From Paraspadella gotoi (Eukaryota > Chaetognatha): a stretch of 64,000 bases of DNA. The stretch spans positions 795,218 to 859,217 of the forward strand of contig CM119268.1 in NCBI GenBank assembly GCA_051294375.1, in the 5' to 3' direction. Made by a program: the position numbers and the translations under genes. Below are positions 34,201 to 48,600 of the stretch, in pieces (the stretch's first letter is position 1; the number at the start of each line of letters is the position of its first letter). The notes below the pieces were generated by a model that was not told the DNA's origin, ran no database searches, and worked only from the letters and a program-made list of their open reading frames with translations.

Positions 34201-35185
34201 TATTTTCTTGACTGACCTTTTTGGTCATACTTTAGCCGTTTTGTTTAAATATAATTTAATTATAATTTTAGGCCAACGCCACGATTTCTGAGATCCATAC
34301 CGTAAATGCCCTCGGTTCTTGTGGCACCAACTCGATCCTACAAGATAAGATTGATTCCTGACGTTTTAAAACGGAAGAATATCATCTGCTGACGTCTGCT
34401 CTTCAATAGTGGATTTGTTTTGGGTGAGACCTTATGAGATGTCGCGATGGGTTATGCTGTAGTTATGTCATGCTGTGCTGTAAAATGCTAATTTAAAATG
34501 ATGTGAACAAAAACTAATTATCGGTAATCAAATGTCGACCTTTTCGTCACTACCACTGAAAATCATATTATTTAGGCTTGTCGATGAATTATTAGATATA
34601 TGCCTAATCTTACTTTAATTTTTTTTAACAGGTTGTTAACCGACTAATGAGCTGGCAAGATGGTTGTCTTTCGACGAGCCAAGAAATATGGTTGTTTCTA
34701 ATACACATAAAAAAGCTATTGTGATGAAATTCGGTTGAAATATAAAATTTGGAATGAATTGCCTTTCATTAACACGTAATATGTATATTTTTTAACTCAT
34801 TTGACGATATTTTAGCGATCTTAGATTAATTTAAATACATTATTAAGCAGTTTTATATTTAGTAGATTACTATGAATCTTATGATTTTTTTATTTAAAAT
34901 GTATTTAATTCTGAATTTGAGATAAAATAGGGTGTCAAGAGAAAATAATAGTTTTTGTTGCAAATCATGAGTTAGTAAATCATAAGTTAGTTAAAAGAAA
35001 TACAATCACTGAAAAAATTGTAAAACGTTTAACAACCATCTTGAGAATGACAAAAAATCATCGAAAATAATGCACTATAAACCTCAGAACATACGATTCT
35101 ACAAGGTGATTTTCTCCTTAGGATAAAAATAATCATACAATATAACCTTAATCCCCCAATTATCCATTCCCATTTTTGTCCGCCC
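31300..35185. other. AT-rich intergenic region
   Basis: No gene I can name. It includes a pyrimidine-rich stretch (32035-32140), a SINE-like fragment at 33725-33830 (GAGACCTTGGGGTTGGGAGG, related to the third family), and scattered short open frames without recognisable domains. Confidence 0.5.
34031..34228 (-). CDS. Possible first exon of an unrecognised basic protein
   Basis: An ATG at 34228 opens a 66-codon frame ending at a good donor (ACAAAC|gtgagt). It contains SGSDDIVLIKILGQNSGN and a Lys-rich end (KMKRKKNKKK). I see no matching downstream exon on the minus strand and recognise no family. It could be a real exon with a distant partner, or chance. Confidence 0.25.
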
Positions 35186-35188
35186 TTG

Positions 35189-35859
35189 TACAGAAGGCTT
35201 CATATTATAAAATGAGATACCCCTTTTTTGTGACCAGAATCTGTTCTCACCAAACTACCCGATCGAATTTCATGAAATTTTACATATAGAGTCCTAATGA
35301 CCATATAAATGGAACTATCGAAGCGAATTTTGATATTCAACCCATGACAAGAGTTAGTAGCATCATGTTCATCAATGTCTTTATCATATAAAAATCTTTT
35401 TTAAAACTTAAATTGATAAATCTTTTACTTATTAATCGGAATTTGAAGATGCATGGTTCATCGTTTTTCTCCCAATTTTCCCGAATTATTCCAAATCTGA
35501 CTTGAACAGCTGATGTTTATAAAGCTGAAACTTAAGGTAAATTAATATTTTTGTGGTAATAAAAACGTTTTTGTGGAGAGTAAACGACTGTGCAACTGTT
35601 CAAAACAAAAAAGTAAAAAAATTAGACAAATAATTTTTGAACATTTTTTAACCCTATGGGTGACCACTTCTGGGGCCCATATCTCGGCTCAGGGGTCAAA
35701 TATTGAAATTCGCCTCGATAGTTCTATTTGTATTCACATAGGGAGCGTTCATAACAAATGTCATTAAAATCTATTCAGTAGTTTTCTCGGAACATGTTCT
35801 GGTCTCAAAAAAGGGGTACCTCATTTTAATATTTTTTTTATAATATGAAGCCTTCTGTA
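35189..35859. mobile_element. Foldback element with long terminal inverted repeats
   Basis: The outer about 150 bp at each end are reverse complements: tacagaaggcttcatatta at the left and taatatgaagccttctgta at the right. Inside these, ACCCCTTTTTTGTGACCAGAA pairs with TTCTGGTCTCAAAAAAGGGGT. Ends start with TA, as mariner-type insertions do. About 670 bp, no transposase frame. Confidence 0.85.
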
Positions 35860-35924
35860 GATATTATGAGTTTCTCATTAATGATTTTCCAACAGGAATG
35901 ATGTACGATATCTATTAGAAAACT

Positions 35925-36060
35925 GGAACAAAGTAATCTAACCTTGTGTTGTTTTGATGTACCCTCTATTTCCAGAAGACAACACTAACGTCTCTATCCC
36001 AAACAAATAAATAATACTATATTTAAATATTTAACACAAAAATATTTTAGCAAATTAATA
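35925..36060 (+). repeat. Dispersed repeat, copy 2
   Basis: Second copy of the 25673-25800 repeat, immediately beyond the foldback element. Confidence 0.75.
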
Positions 36061-36484
36061 AAATTATAGACAAGTTATTTTTTCAACTTTCATAAACTTT
36101 TTGACATTAACCTTTAGATTACACTAGATCATTGGCGTTTGTAACAAGTCAGTCTTCGTGACATTAATAATCGAATATAACATAAGTCTTGTTTATCCAT
36201 GGACCGTTATTTATTGTTCAAATCTTTAAATTGCTTGTCTTTTGTTTTTATATCGTTCCTCCTCCTCCGCATTTTGTCGCCACCGTCCTTTTGCTTTTTT
36301 ACCAAATTCGGCGGCAAAGTAAAGCCAAGCAAAGCCAAGCAAACAAAGCATAGGAAAGCAAAGTTCTTTCGCTTACCTTAATTTTTTTATGTATCCAGCT
36401 CGACTCCCTCTTGTCGGCCGACAAAGGCCGACAAAAAACTAAATCTCGAGAAAGACAAGCATGGCAGCCATTGCAAGCAGCCAA

Positions 36485-36600
36485 GCTGTCTGATTGGAGA
36501 CTGTGGAACTCGTTAAACTCTGAACAAAAACTGAACAAACTAGTTAGTTGACCCTAGGAAAGCCGATCGAAACTAAGCCTCCCCTTTTCTTCCGACCCAT
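36485..36600 (+). promoter_or_regulatory. Putative promoter of the PHD/C2H2 gene
   Basis: An inverted CCAAT box (CTGATTGGAG; ATTGG at 36493-36497) lies about 125 bp upstream of the chosen ATG, in a mildly GC-rich patch. No TATA box is seen. An in-frame upstream extension to 36548 is open but lacks an ATG. Confidence 0.4.
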
Positions 36601-36619
36601 TTTTGAGAAGGATCCCGAG

Positions 36620-39600
36620 ATGTCGGGTCGACGTGGTCGTCCCCGGTCCGCAGCCCCGCGAGGCGAGGATTACGTTCACATTCAAGGTGAGAAAAGTGGA
36701 TTCACCGATTCGATGTCGATGAATACCTTGAAAAGTCTTAACTTTAGAGATTACATATCAAATTTTAATTTTATACTATATAAAATACTACTATTATACT
36801 ATACTATTATACTATTTAAACAATTTTAGTTGTATCTAAACTGTCGCGATACAGAATACTGTTAATTAAAGTCCTGATTTTCAGGGATACTAGTTAAGAA
36901 ATTTAGAAAACATCCAAGTTAAGCAATTAAATCCCATCCCCACCCTTCCCCATCCCCGCCCCCCTTCCCCAAGCCACACCACCTTCCGCGACACCCGTCG
37001 GGTCCCCGATTCCGGTCGGTCTCATCCAAAACGTCCACGCCTCCGCCCCGGCGCCTCCGCCCATCGCGCCGGCGTCTCTTCAACGCCCTCGGTACAAAGC
37101 GGCGCCGTCTACTCAGTACCGCGCGACGTCGCAGATGAAGTCGGCGCCCGTGACTGTCTCGATGCCACGAGGAGCGGCGCCCGTTGTGGCGTCGGTCGGG
37201 ATGGAATCTCCCAAGTCTGTTCGCCTCGTGGGTCATAACGCGGTGAGGAGAGGGAGAAGGTTGTCTCACTTTAGTTTTGACACAGAATAATTTAATTTTA
37301 ATGTGGGTGTTATAACTATCTTAATTTTAAGTTAGTCAATTGGCTTTAAGAGTTAGCATATAGATTTTAATTTAATCAAGGCTGTTATAATTGACATATT
37401 AACTTTGATAAAATCAATTTGATGTTATAAGTGACAACAATTTTTATTTAATTAACCTTTAATTTAATTAACTTAATAATTTTTATAATTTTAATTCGCC
37501 GATATGATAATTCTTTAACTGTTACTTCGAGATGAGAAAACTTTTATTTTTCCCCAATGAAGTTTTTAATGAAAAATCAGACACGTCTGTCTTATTTTCA
37601 GACCTTCATCAGTGTGAATGACATAAATAAACAGTTTTGCTTTGAAGTAAAAGAGAGAAAGAGAGAGAACAATAGTGTCTTCAACCAAGAATTCAGAACA
37701 GACAGAAACCAAAGAATGTGAAGGGAAATGAAATATGAGTGTGAAATGATATAAGAATCAACTGCTTTTTACAATGTATAACAATTAATGAGGAAATTAC
37801 TTTAAATTTCTATTAAACAAATGTAAAATTAATAAATTAAAGAAAAATAAAAATAGAGGTGAAAGGAAATTAGAATAAAAAAAGAAGCTCAAATTGAGTT
37901 GGCCTCCTCGCCCTTCAAGGGGCTCAATTTGAGCTTTTTTCTTTCTTTAATATAAGCGCTTTTATTCGAATGCAACATGGTTGATTACAAAACGCAATGG
38001 AACTAAGTCTGAAAAAAAATTTAAATAACAATATACAATTCTGCATTGTTTTTATTTCAGAAAAACGGGGACAATACCTTTTAATTACCCTTTAATGTAA
38101 TTTCCTTTCACCACTATTTTTCTTTTTTTTTAATTTAATAATTTTACATTTGTTTAATTGAAATTTAACATGTCTGTGATTTTTCATTAAAAACTTCATT
38201 GTGAAAACGAAAAAAACCTTATCTCGTATTTTAAACCAACGAAAAATGAAAAATATAATAAAACTGTTATTTCAAAGTTTAAAACATTCGGCGATTTTAT
38301 TTAAAAAAAAATTAAATTAGCTTAACTTCCATCTTTCTCTCCAGCTTTCTCAAAATTCGTGGGCTTCTCCCCGCGGCAGCGGCAGCGGCAGCGGCAGTTA
38401 CTCAATTCTCCAGCCGCAGCAGCAGCGACCGCAGCGGTCGCCCTCCGTCTTCGCCCCTCAACAACATCTTCAGCCGCGGGCGCCCGCTCAGCCCAACCGC
38501 AACGGTTACCCTCGAGATTTGGTTCCCCGCACTTCCTATGGGGGTGGCGGCGTGCCCATTGCCGCCCGCCTCTCCTCTCCCCCCGCCTCCACGACGGCTT
38601 CCCGTCACCGCGGAGGAAGTCAAAGGTTTCCCTCTCGACTTCCTCCTCGTAGTCCCAACGCCGTCGCCGTCCACGGACCCATGACGTCCACCCACCAGGC
38701 GCGTTTTTCCCCTGCGGTGTCTCCTCGGGCCACGCCGCCTCAGCAGCCGCCGCAGCGTCCGGCGCCGCCGACATCCTCGGCTCCGCTTCCTCCATCTCGC
38801 GGCGTCGCCCGTCAAGAAGAGGGAGAGATTCTTGGCGTCGAAGATTTGCGTCCGTCGTTCGTTTCGCAACACGGCGCCATCGTCTTGGACGACGACGACG
38901 ACTACGAAGACTTTGAGAGCGACGATGACAACGACGATGTCGAAGACGACAAAGACGACGCCTCTTGGGAACCGACGAAGGCCAAGCCGACGCCCAAATC
39001 CGTCGGTCGTTCAAACAGAGGTCGACCGACCTCCGGCGCGCGTCCGACCGCGACGCCGGACAAGCGGCCCAGTCCATCGAAACGGCGGCGGCCTGATGAC
39101 GAAGCCGCCGTCGCCACGACGCCAAAACCCGCCCCGCTCAAAAAAGTGGTGGCGAAAAAGTCGACGACGAAAAAGGCCAAGGCTACGATCGACGTCGGGC
39201 GACCAGGGCGTCGCGCCGCCGCAACGCGCGTCTCTTACGCGGAGTTTGATGCAGTGGGATTCGACGCGATAGAGTACGACGTAGAGGGCGTCAATGGAGG
39301 AGGAGAAGGAGGTGCTGATGACGACGACGACTACGAACCGGAAGAACGATCGCCGGAGGAAGAGGAGGAGGAAACGCCGGTTAGGGTCAGAAGCGGCGTC
39401 GTAGATCACGCGACCAAACGACCGGCGTCGAGTCAAAAACGCGCTGTTAAGAGGGTGAAGCAGGAGGAGGAAGAAGAAGAAGAGGAGAATAAAGAGGACG
39501 ACGTCAAGTTCTCTCAAAGAAGGAAACCGCCGAAATCGGCCGCCGCCGCCGCCGCGCCGCCGCCACGAAAGGTAAGGAAAGCGGCGGCGGTGGAGGCGGA

Positions 39601-42600
39601 AGAGGATAACGGAATGTTGAACCTGATGCAGCGGGTCATTGGGCAACAGCAAAAGAATAACACGGCATTGCATCAGTTGCTCCTTCAGGCGGGAATGAGC
39701 GGCGCCGCAGGGCCCTCGTCGTCGCCGCCTCCGACGCGGCAGGAAGAGGAACGGCAGCAGCAAAGACTCCTGCGGCAAATGATCCAGACGCAGCAACTCA
39801 TGACGCAAGTCATGTCGCTTCCGGAAGGCGACACCAAAAGCTCCATGCTTCAGCTTTTGCAGCGGCAAATGCTGGAGCTGTCGAGGGGCGCGGCCGGAGA
39901 AGCGGGGACTCGAGGCTCCGCGACGGAGGAATCCGTTTACGCGGAAGAGATGGAGGGAATGAGTTATTACGCGGAGGAAGAGACTTACCAAGAGGTACCT
40001 AACCAAGAGGCCGAAGGGGAGGGGGTCATGTATTTGGATTCGGATGAAGTCGAGGTCGAAGACGAGGTCGACGTCAAAGTAAAGTCGCAGGCGAGTCCGA
40101 CTGCGGCAGCGCCGACAGCAGCTGCGACGGCGACGGCAGCTGCGTCGTTCAAGCAGCAGCCTAGGAAGAAGAGGAGAAAGGGTCGAAGGGGAAAAGCCAA
40201 GTCGACCCCGAGACCCAAGCCTATCCTTGATGATCCGCCGCCTCCAGCCGCCGCCGCCGCCGCCGCCGCCCCCCCCTCTTCAGTCGAACTCTCTCCCGAG
40301 ACGCTCGCCGGCGCCAAACTTCAACTCGTACTGCCCAACGGACGAATCCTCTTCGTGGAGCCGCAAGGGCCGATGCCAGTGACGCTCACGGCTACGGCCG
40401 AGTCTGCCGCCGGCGTCGTGCCCTTGTCGAACGACGCCGAAGCTGGGCGAGCCGAGAAAAATGCCGGAAAGGCGGACGACGAGAAAAGTGACGGAAATAA
40501 ACGGGGACGCAAATTTAAAGGGAAAAAAATAACAAGTTTTGCTGAGAAAGAAAAAGTGGAAGAAGTCGTCGTCTCGTCTTCATCTTCATCTTCACCGGCA
40601 CCGGATCCGTCGATGCCCGATCTTCCGGCGCCGAGAAAGACCAGACAGTCCGCCTCAACCACGACCGAGATGGAATCTCTTCCTAAACAAAAGGAAAAGA
40701 CGCCTCGAAATTCCTCCACGCACGATAGCGCCGGCCCATCGAGCCTTTCTCTCAAAGGGCGCCTCGGTGCTTCGCCGAGCCTTCTGAGCAAAAAGGTGGC
40801 CTCTCTACGACGGCCCGGGCCCGCCTCGGTCAAGAAAGGTCGGGGGAGTCTGCCTGCATCCATCGTCGCGAGAAATTCGGATGAGCGAAGCCGTGAGGAG
40901 TCGTCGTCGTCGTCGAAGACTCGAAGCGGTTTGGAGAGAACCCCGATCGGCGACGACGCTGGAGCTGCTGGAGCCGATTCGAGGATCCGCCGCAGCCTTC
41001 CGCCTAAACTTCTTTCTCGCGACGCCAATGTTCAGTCTCGGCGCATCTCCGCTGCAACGGCGTCAGCGTCGACGTCCATCTTCCGATCTAAGACTTCCGC
41101 TTCTTCTTCCGCCATGGCCATCGCCGACGGGAGCAAGACCAAGCTTCAAGCACTCCTCGCCGCCAGCTTGACCAGCGGCGTCGGAAAAACCGCCATGGCG
41201 GATTCCAGCGCCGCCGAATCTCGCGCCATAAAATCGAGAACGCCATCGTCCGGATCGATGACGAAAAAATCTCCCGGAACCAGTCCGGTCCGTCCCTCGC
41301 GGAGACGAGAGCGATCTGGCGGCGGTGGGCGGACATCGGTGGAGAAGATGTTCGCGGAGGTGGCGGCGACGGCGGCGAAGAAAGAGTTGGAGAGAGAGAA
41401 GCTGAGAGAGAAACTGAGAGAAAAATTGAGGAAAGAAAAAGAAGAGAAAAAAACTTCAATCAAGTCGACTGAAAAGGGTACAGATAAAGCCGCCGCCGAA
41501 AGCCAAACTGCCGTCGCCCCCGCCGGAAAAAAATATACGCCGCCCGACGAAAAACCGCCGCCGGTTTCCGGCAAAAGCGAAGAAAAGAGAAAGCGAAAGG
41601 CGGACAATGACGCGGTCTCAATGATTGGCGCTAAAAAGGCATCTAGTACACCTGACGCCAATGAGAAAGAGGATGGGGCCATTCAGCCGCCCCTGCATAC
41701 TGCGGCGCCGCTGCCCAATGCCGTGTCTTCTCTTGCTGCTGTCCGACCCTTCAATAGATTGAATAAGGTATTAGGCCCCATGTTCGAAGAATGGAGAGAG
41801 AGAGAGAGAGAATGAGAATATGTTCAGATTTAAGAAAGAGAGCAACGCCGTCCGGGAGAACGAATTCAGAAAGAATCGTTTTACTTGGCAAAGAAATATA
41901 TGAAATTGGTACAACCAATATAAAAATTATTAAAAATATGTTATTTCTCTAAACAATTTAATATCTTCTCCTCTCCTCTTTCAGAATACTTCATAATCAG
42001 TGACTAATCAAAGTAATCAATGATTAATCTTATTATCAAACGATTTATCTTTTTTTTGTGACCATGTTTCTAATTTCCTATGGTACTTTTATCAGAACCG
42101 AGTAGTCACAAAAAGAAACACATTATCATTAAGCTTCTGGAGTTTTTATTTCGTTTTGTTAAAGATAAACTTTCTATTTCAATTCCCAACTAAGCTTCCT
42201 CTTTGTTTAAACGCTTTCCCAACCACAATACCCCCCCCTCCCCATTATACCCCCTTCCTTGCCTAAAGACTCCTCCCGCCAAAGGTCGGGCCAAGCATTC
42301 CAATCACGAGTATTGCAACAACTGCGGCTTCGGCGGCGACCTGCTCTGCTGCGACTCCTGCCCCGCCTCCTTCCATCTCGTCTGCCATCTCCCGCCGCTC
42401 AAGCAAGTTCCTCGGGGACATTGGAAGTGTCAACTATGCAGAGTCAACACTCAGAAGAACAAGGTCATTATTGGGAAACTTATTGAAGATTTGTTAAAAT
42501 ACTTAGACACAAACTCAGAAGCAGACCGAGACCAGACTGGATACTCTGATTATTTTTTCTTTTAGGCGTTTCCAGTTAAAATTATTTTTAAATTTCTATA

Positions 42601-45600
42601 AATATTAATATAACTTAATTGTCATCCACAAATAAATATTTTTAGCTGGTTTAGTATTAAGCTTGAAAGATACTCATTTATTTTTTTAAAATCAAGCATA
42701 TCTTTTTTTGTCTGTCTCGCCGTTCTCTATTTTCATTTTCCTTTAACCGTATCGATCCTAAACCGCATCGATCAATCAATCCTCAAATGCATCCATCAAT
42801 CAATTCTCAACCTCATTAATCATTAATCAATCCTCAACCACATCAATCAATTCTCAACCGCATCGATCAATCAATCCTCAACCTCATCAATCAATCACCT
42901 CCACCCTCTTCTCAATCCCCTTGTCAGGCAGAACACGTGAACCACAACTTCTGCCACGTTTGCGCGGACGGAGGCGACCTGCTCTGCTGCGACGTCTGCC
43001 CCGCCGCCTTTCACTTCACTTGCCACAACCCGACCTTGGTCGAGGAGGATTTGCCCGACGGAGTCTGGAAATGTCAATTGTGCTGCGGAAACTTTGAGTT
43101 GGTCAGCAGGACTTTTCTCAGAGGGGGGAATTTGAGGACATTTTTTTTTAAATCACTTTTATGTACTTTAATACTTAAGGGAATGTTTTTTTCAAGCAAT
43201 TTTATAAAAACATTGTACTGTTATATATTATATTATATTATTCACACCGCCTCACATCCACCATCGTTCTGCCAATCTTTTTGGCTCAGAGGGGTAACGC
43301 ACCATCCCAAGCGTTGCGTTCCATCCACTATCCTAACGACATCTGTGTTGGCAAAGCGAGACCGTCCCAGGGTAACCGCGCCAGTGGCAGGCAGCGCCAC
43401 TGAGGGTTGGAAGCCCCTAAAGCCAACAGTGAGATGGTCCATCCTAATGGGCAACACAGGCAACCCGGCTGTTGATGGGAAAGCTGAGTGCTTAGGGAGT
43501 TTGTAAACTATGAGAGTCTTGATTAAAGGCTATCGTCCGTTTGTTTTAAGTCAGGGGTTAGTTTATTTATTAAATTAATTGGTTGTAATCATTTCATATC
43601 TTTTCTTCTTTCAGACGAAAATTGCCCTGGCTCCGATTCCCGCTTTGCCTCTCTTGCCACCTGTGTTGGATGGAACCGTGGGAAGCCCGCCTTCTCTGCC
43701 GCAATCCAAGAACTCCTCCGGCCCTGCTCCAAAGGCTAAAGCAGGTCCTGCCTCTTCAAAGTCGAAAGCTAAATCTCCTGACCGTGAATCAACTGTTAAA
43801 GACCTTGCAGACTCAATGAGCGCAGCGCCTGCTTCATTAAAAAGAAGAGCAGGGCCTGCCTCTTTAAAAGAAAAAGCAGGGCCCGTCTCTTCAAAAGAAA
43901 AAGCTTGGCTCGCCTCTTCAAAAGAAAAAGCAGGGCCCGCCTCTTCAAAAGAAAAACAGGGCCCGTCTCTTCAAAAGAAAAAGCAGGGCCCGCCTCTTCA
44001 AAAGAAAAAGCAGGGCCCGCCTCTTCAAAAGAAAAAGCAGGGCCGCCTCTTCAAAAGAAAAAGCAGGGCCCGCCTCTTCAAAAGAAAAAGCAGGGCCCGC
44101 CTCTTCAAAAGAAAAAGCAGGGCCCGCCTCTTCAAAGAAAAAAGCAGGGCCCGCCTCTTCAAAAGAAAAAGCAGGGCCCGCCTCTTCAAAAGAAAAAGCA
44201 GGGCCCAACTCTTCAAAAGAAAAAGCAGGGCCCACCTCTTCAAAAGAGAAAGCAGGGCCCACCTCTTCAAAAGAGAAAGCAGGGCCCGCCTCTTCAAAAG
44301 AGAAAGCAGGGCCTGCCTCTTCAAGAGAAAAAGCAGGGCCCGCCTCCTCAAAAGAACGAGCAGGGCTCGCCTCTTCAAAAAAAACTCCAGCGATCTTTGC
44401 ATCATCCAAAACCCGTGCTGGCCCCGCATCTTCAAAGAGGGCCGCGAAGCCTGCGTCCTCACAAAGTGGATCCGAGTCCACCTCATCGAAAATCACCGCC
44501 AGTCCCACCCATTTTGCCTCCATCGATTCCATTTCTACGCCGACTTCCTCGAAGGCCAAGACCGGCGCCGTCTCTCCCATAGCGGCGTCGACGAGGGCGA
44601 AACGGAGGTGAGTCGGCGAGAAGAAATAATTGTAGAATATTTAATGTATATTATTTACTATTGGATTATCGCGATTGATATTCATTAGTTTATCTCCCAT
44701 GATAATTTTCTTTTTGATATGTTGCTTCGCTTTATCAATCAGATTGATTACCTGCGATGCAATGTTTGACGAGAGAGATTGTACGAAGTAGTAGTCGGTC
44801 AAGACACGTTCGTTCTTCGCTCGCTCATTGATGCATTCATTCATTCTCTTTTCTCTCTTCTCAGTTCTCCCAAGCCCACCATCTCAAGACCCTCTCCTTC
44901 CCCTTCTGCTGATTCCATTCGGTCGAGACGCTCGACCAGTCGCGCCACGCCGCTCCAGGATCCTCCACCGCCCGCTTCTCCAGCCTTGAAGGCACGTTCC
45001 GTCTCGACCTCTTCCCCCTCGGACAGACCGACGAAGCCCCTTCACCGCCTCTATTACGGATTCGTGGAGGGAAAGGCGAGACGAGCGGACGTGCCCGATG
45101 GGCGGGCGACGACCGACTTGGCCTGCCCCGAGCCCAAATGTCCGGAGATTCTTTACGACAACCTGGCAGTGAGTTTATTTTTTGGAGTTGTCTATTTGTT
45201 TCCCTCTCTTTTCCCTCGTGAACTTGCCCTCCCTCTCTTTCCCCCTTCTCTCCTCTCCTCCCGTCCCTCTCCTAAACCTGTCCTCCCTTTTCTATCCCTC
45301 ACTCTTATCTCCTTCCTCTCACTCTCCTCCTCCTCCTCCTCCTCCTTCACCAGTTAATGCGTCATCTTCACGATCACGTGACCCTCTCTGCTTTCGGCGT
45401 CGACGCGGACTTGTTCGCCTCCGTCTCTCGTTGCTCTCAATGTTTTCATCCTTTCGCTTCTCGATTCGAAATGAGGAATCATTTCGACGAGAAGCATCCG
45501 ACGGGCGGCGGCGGAAGGAGAGTTAATAGGTGAGTTTTGGGTTTGTTGGGGGGTTGCGGTCTTGCGGGAAGGGAGGTTGGCGGGTGGGGGAAGGTCCAGA

Positions 45601-48600
45601 TTAAGGTCTGCTTGGAACACCCCCCACGTCTCGAAGAAATAAAGAGAGCGCCGCAGATTAGGTAGTTCGGGTTGGGCGCACAGGCGCTGAAAAAGTGAGA
45701 TTGGTTGAGGCCGGAAAACGTGGTCTGATAAGCTTTTCGTAATGTCGTTTCATTATTTCATGTCTCGTCGTACAGTATTTTTACAAACCTATTTTTTAAA
45801 CAAAAAAGAAAGCTGAATTTTTTTTAGTCTCTCTCGTCGGGATCAACTCGAGGAAAATCGATAATTGCGTACTGGCTCCTTTCCTTTCTTCTCCCGCTTT
45901 CTTTCAGTTTCTTCTTTTCTTTTCTTTCTTTCTTTTTTCCTTTCTTCCTTCCTTCCTTCCTTCCTTTCTAATTGCATACTGGCTCCTTCCCTCTCTTCTC
46001 CCGCTTTCTTTCAGTTTCTTCTTTTTTCTTTCTTATTCTCCTTTCCCCTCCTTTACTCTCATTCATCCTCCCTTCTCTCCATCTTCTAATCCCTTCCCAA
46101 TGTCTCCATCCTTTCCACCCCAACCCCCGCCCCCCCCTTCTTTCCATTTCAGATGCAAGATCTGCGATAAGGAAGTGGAGAACGAGGCTAAGCTCGGGCT
46201 TCACGTCCGGAAGACCCACGTACGAGACGAGATGCCCTACGGTTGCCCGGTCTGCGGATATCGGGCTTCCATCTTCCATCTGGTCATCGATCACTTTCTC
46301 TCCAAGCACGCGGGTTGGTTGGGGGCGGAGAGGGAGGGAATGGAATCCTTTTATAATTGAGTCATGAAGATTATCTAACTTTGATTGTAAAGTTTTTTGG
46401 TGGTATAATCACACCGCCTCACTTTCAGTTTCATTCGGCCAATCCAATTATATATCACTTAATTTATTGTTATTATTATTATTGGGTTTCTCGACGTTCT
46501 TCTTTCTTTTTCAGGCGACCCTTGGGCCCTTTGTCCCGTCTGTCTCGAAGGATTGAACTCTCTTCATCGCCCGACTCACCGCCGCAGCGTCGCCCGCCGC
46601 CGCCGCTTTATTCGCCACCTGCAGCAGCACGCGAAGCGAAAGCGGCACAAGTGTGGCAAGTGTCGCCTCAACTACTTCGCAGGCGCCGCGTTGGCCGAAC
46701 ATGCGGAGGAGGGGCACGTCACTTACTCGGGTAGAGAGAGTGGGAGAGAAAAGTGAGTGCGGGAGAGAAAGAGAAAGAGCGCGAAATCTGTTCACTTTTT
46801 CGAACTCAATAATTGACCAATTGGCGGGTTACTTGGTTTTTCAGGCGACGTGGTTCATCTTCCGCCGAACGGACCAGACGATTCCATCTTGGTTCCGGTA
46901 GACGACGACGACGACGACGAGGAAGTCGGGAAGGCAAAGAAGATAAAGGTTTGACTAATCAACGCGAGCGCCTCTAGTGTCAAGTCTTCTTACCTTTTAT
47001 CTCCAAGCTTTTTCCCCTTTTTTCGATCATCCTTTTCAATATAAATTTTAAAATATATAAGTGTATATCAATATATAAAAATTCATTTATTATAAGTTAT
47101 GGTGGGCGCCATCCTTCTTACTTTTGAATAGGACACGAAAAGAACCCCGGACCTTTGGGTTACCGTCGGGTGTGAAGGGAGGGTGGATTTTAAACCAACT
47201 GACTATGCACATATTAACATAATAACATTTCTCGATCCTGCCGGCTTTTAATCAATTACCTTATTTATTATTTAAACTCTTTATTTCATCTTTCCCTTGT
47301 TTTCCCCCCAATTTCTTCTCCAGTCTCCCGGGTTTTCCTCGCGCCATCTCGCCTCGACGCGAGACTTCTCCCTGACTCTCGGCGCCGTAACGCCGTCTTC
47401 GGGCGACGCCGTGTCCAGCGCCGGCGCCGCGGTGTCGTGTTTGGAGTGCGAGAGGCCGATGCCTCAACCCGGCCATTTCCGCTCAACCGGCGCCGTTTGC
47501 GATCGGTGAGGAAAGAGGGACGAAAGTGGGACAAAGAGTCGCTTTCTCTCCTTTCACTTCTTTCTTTCTTCCTCCCCCTTTTTCCCTTTTCCCTTTACTT
47601 TTTTCTCTTCCCTATTTCCCTTATCGTCCTTCCTCCCCCTCTTCTTCCTCCCCTTCCTCCCCTTCTTCCCCCCATCCCATCTCTTCCTCCAGATGTCGTT
47701 TCTCGACGAGTTGCAGCTTCGCCTTCACCAAACATCTTCTTTACTTCCACTCGAACGAGGAGGAGGAGGGAGTCGCCGACCGCCGCTTGCCAGGTCCGAG
47801 GGAGAGATAATTAATTAATAAATATTTTTTTAATCATCTTTAACTACGGTACATAGTACATAATTCCTCTTTCAACTTACTATGTCTAAGGTTTATTAAC
47901 AGAGCTTTTGGCTTATTGATTATTAAAATAATAATAACAGTTATTAAGTATTACAGAACATAAAAACGTTTAAAACGTCTCTTTGATGCTGAGTCCAACT
48001 TCTGAAGGACATAGAGAGTGACGCCCTTGGTGGCCATATACCATTTTCAGGTCGACGCCGACTCGAGTGTCAATCCTGTTTCCACGAGTCCGACTTCCCC
48101 TCCTCTATGGCCGAGCATCTCGTCGGCCACGCCCACTCATCCTGCGTCGTCATGGCGACGGAAGGCGTTACCTCCGCGCGGGCGAAGACGCGTCCGGGTC
48201 CCGCGTGCAAGACGGTGGCGAAGTGTGACGAGTTGAAGGATGTCGAGGTAGTTGTGGAGCCGGGCGGGGAGAGGGGGGGGGAGTGGGACGAAAGAGAAAG
48301 TAGTTTATAGTCGCGGCTTCAATTTTGACCTTTAAATCGGCATCAACTCTAATGTTAGGCGATGAGGTATTGCGATTGGGAAGACTCCTCCGCCGTCGAG
48401 GACGATAGGAACGTGGATAGAACTGTCGACGACGCTGAAGCCGCCGCCGCAGTAACAATTGAAAACGCTGGCGACCCTGTATCACGCGAAGTCCTGGATA
48501 ACGAGAAAGTGGAACAATTCTTGGTCACTGAATCTGCGACGAGCAATGATTTGGTCGGTGCTGGCGACGACGACGACGACCGGGAGAAAGATGAAGAAGA

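Noticed and set aside
39011-41028. Long open frames on the minus strand and in other frames inside the 3.4-kb exon
   Set aside because: They are shadows of GC-rich coding; the plus frame joins exons on both sides in phase.
43905-44582. Alternative long frames (QKKKQGPPL and RLFKRKSRA repeats; Phe-Glu-Glu-Ala on the minus strand)
   Set aside because: They are shifted readings of the 27-bp repeat; only the KEKAGPASS frame matches the flanking coding phase.
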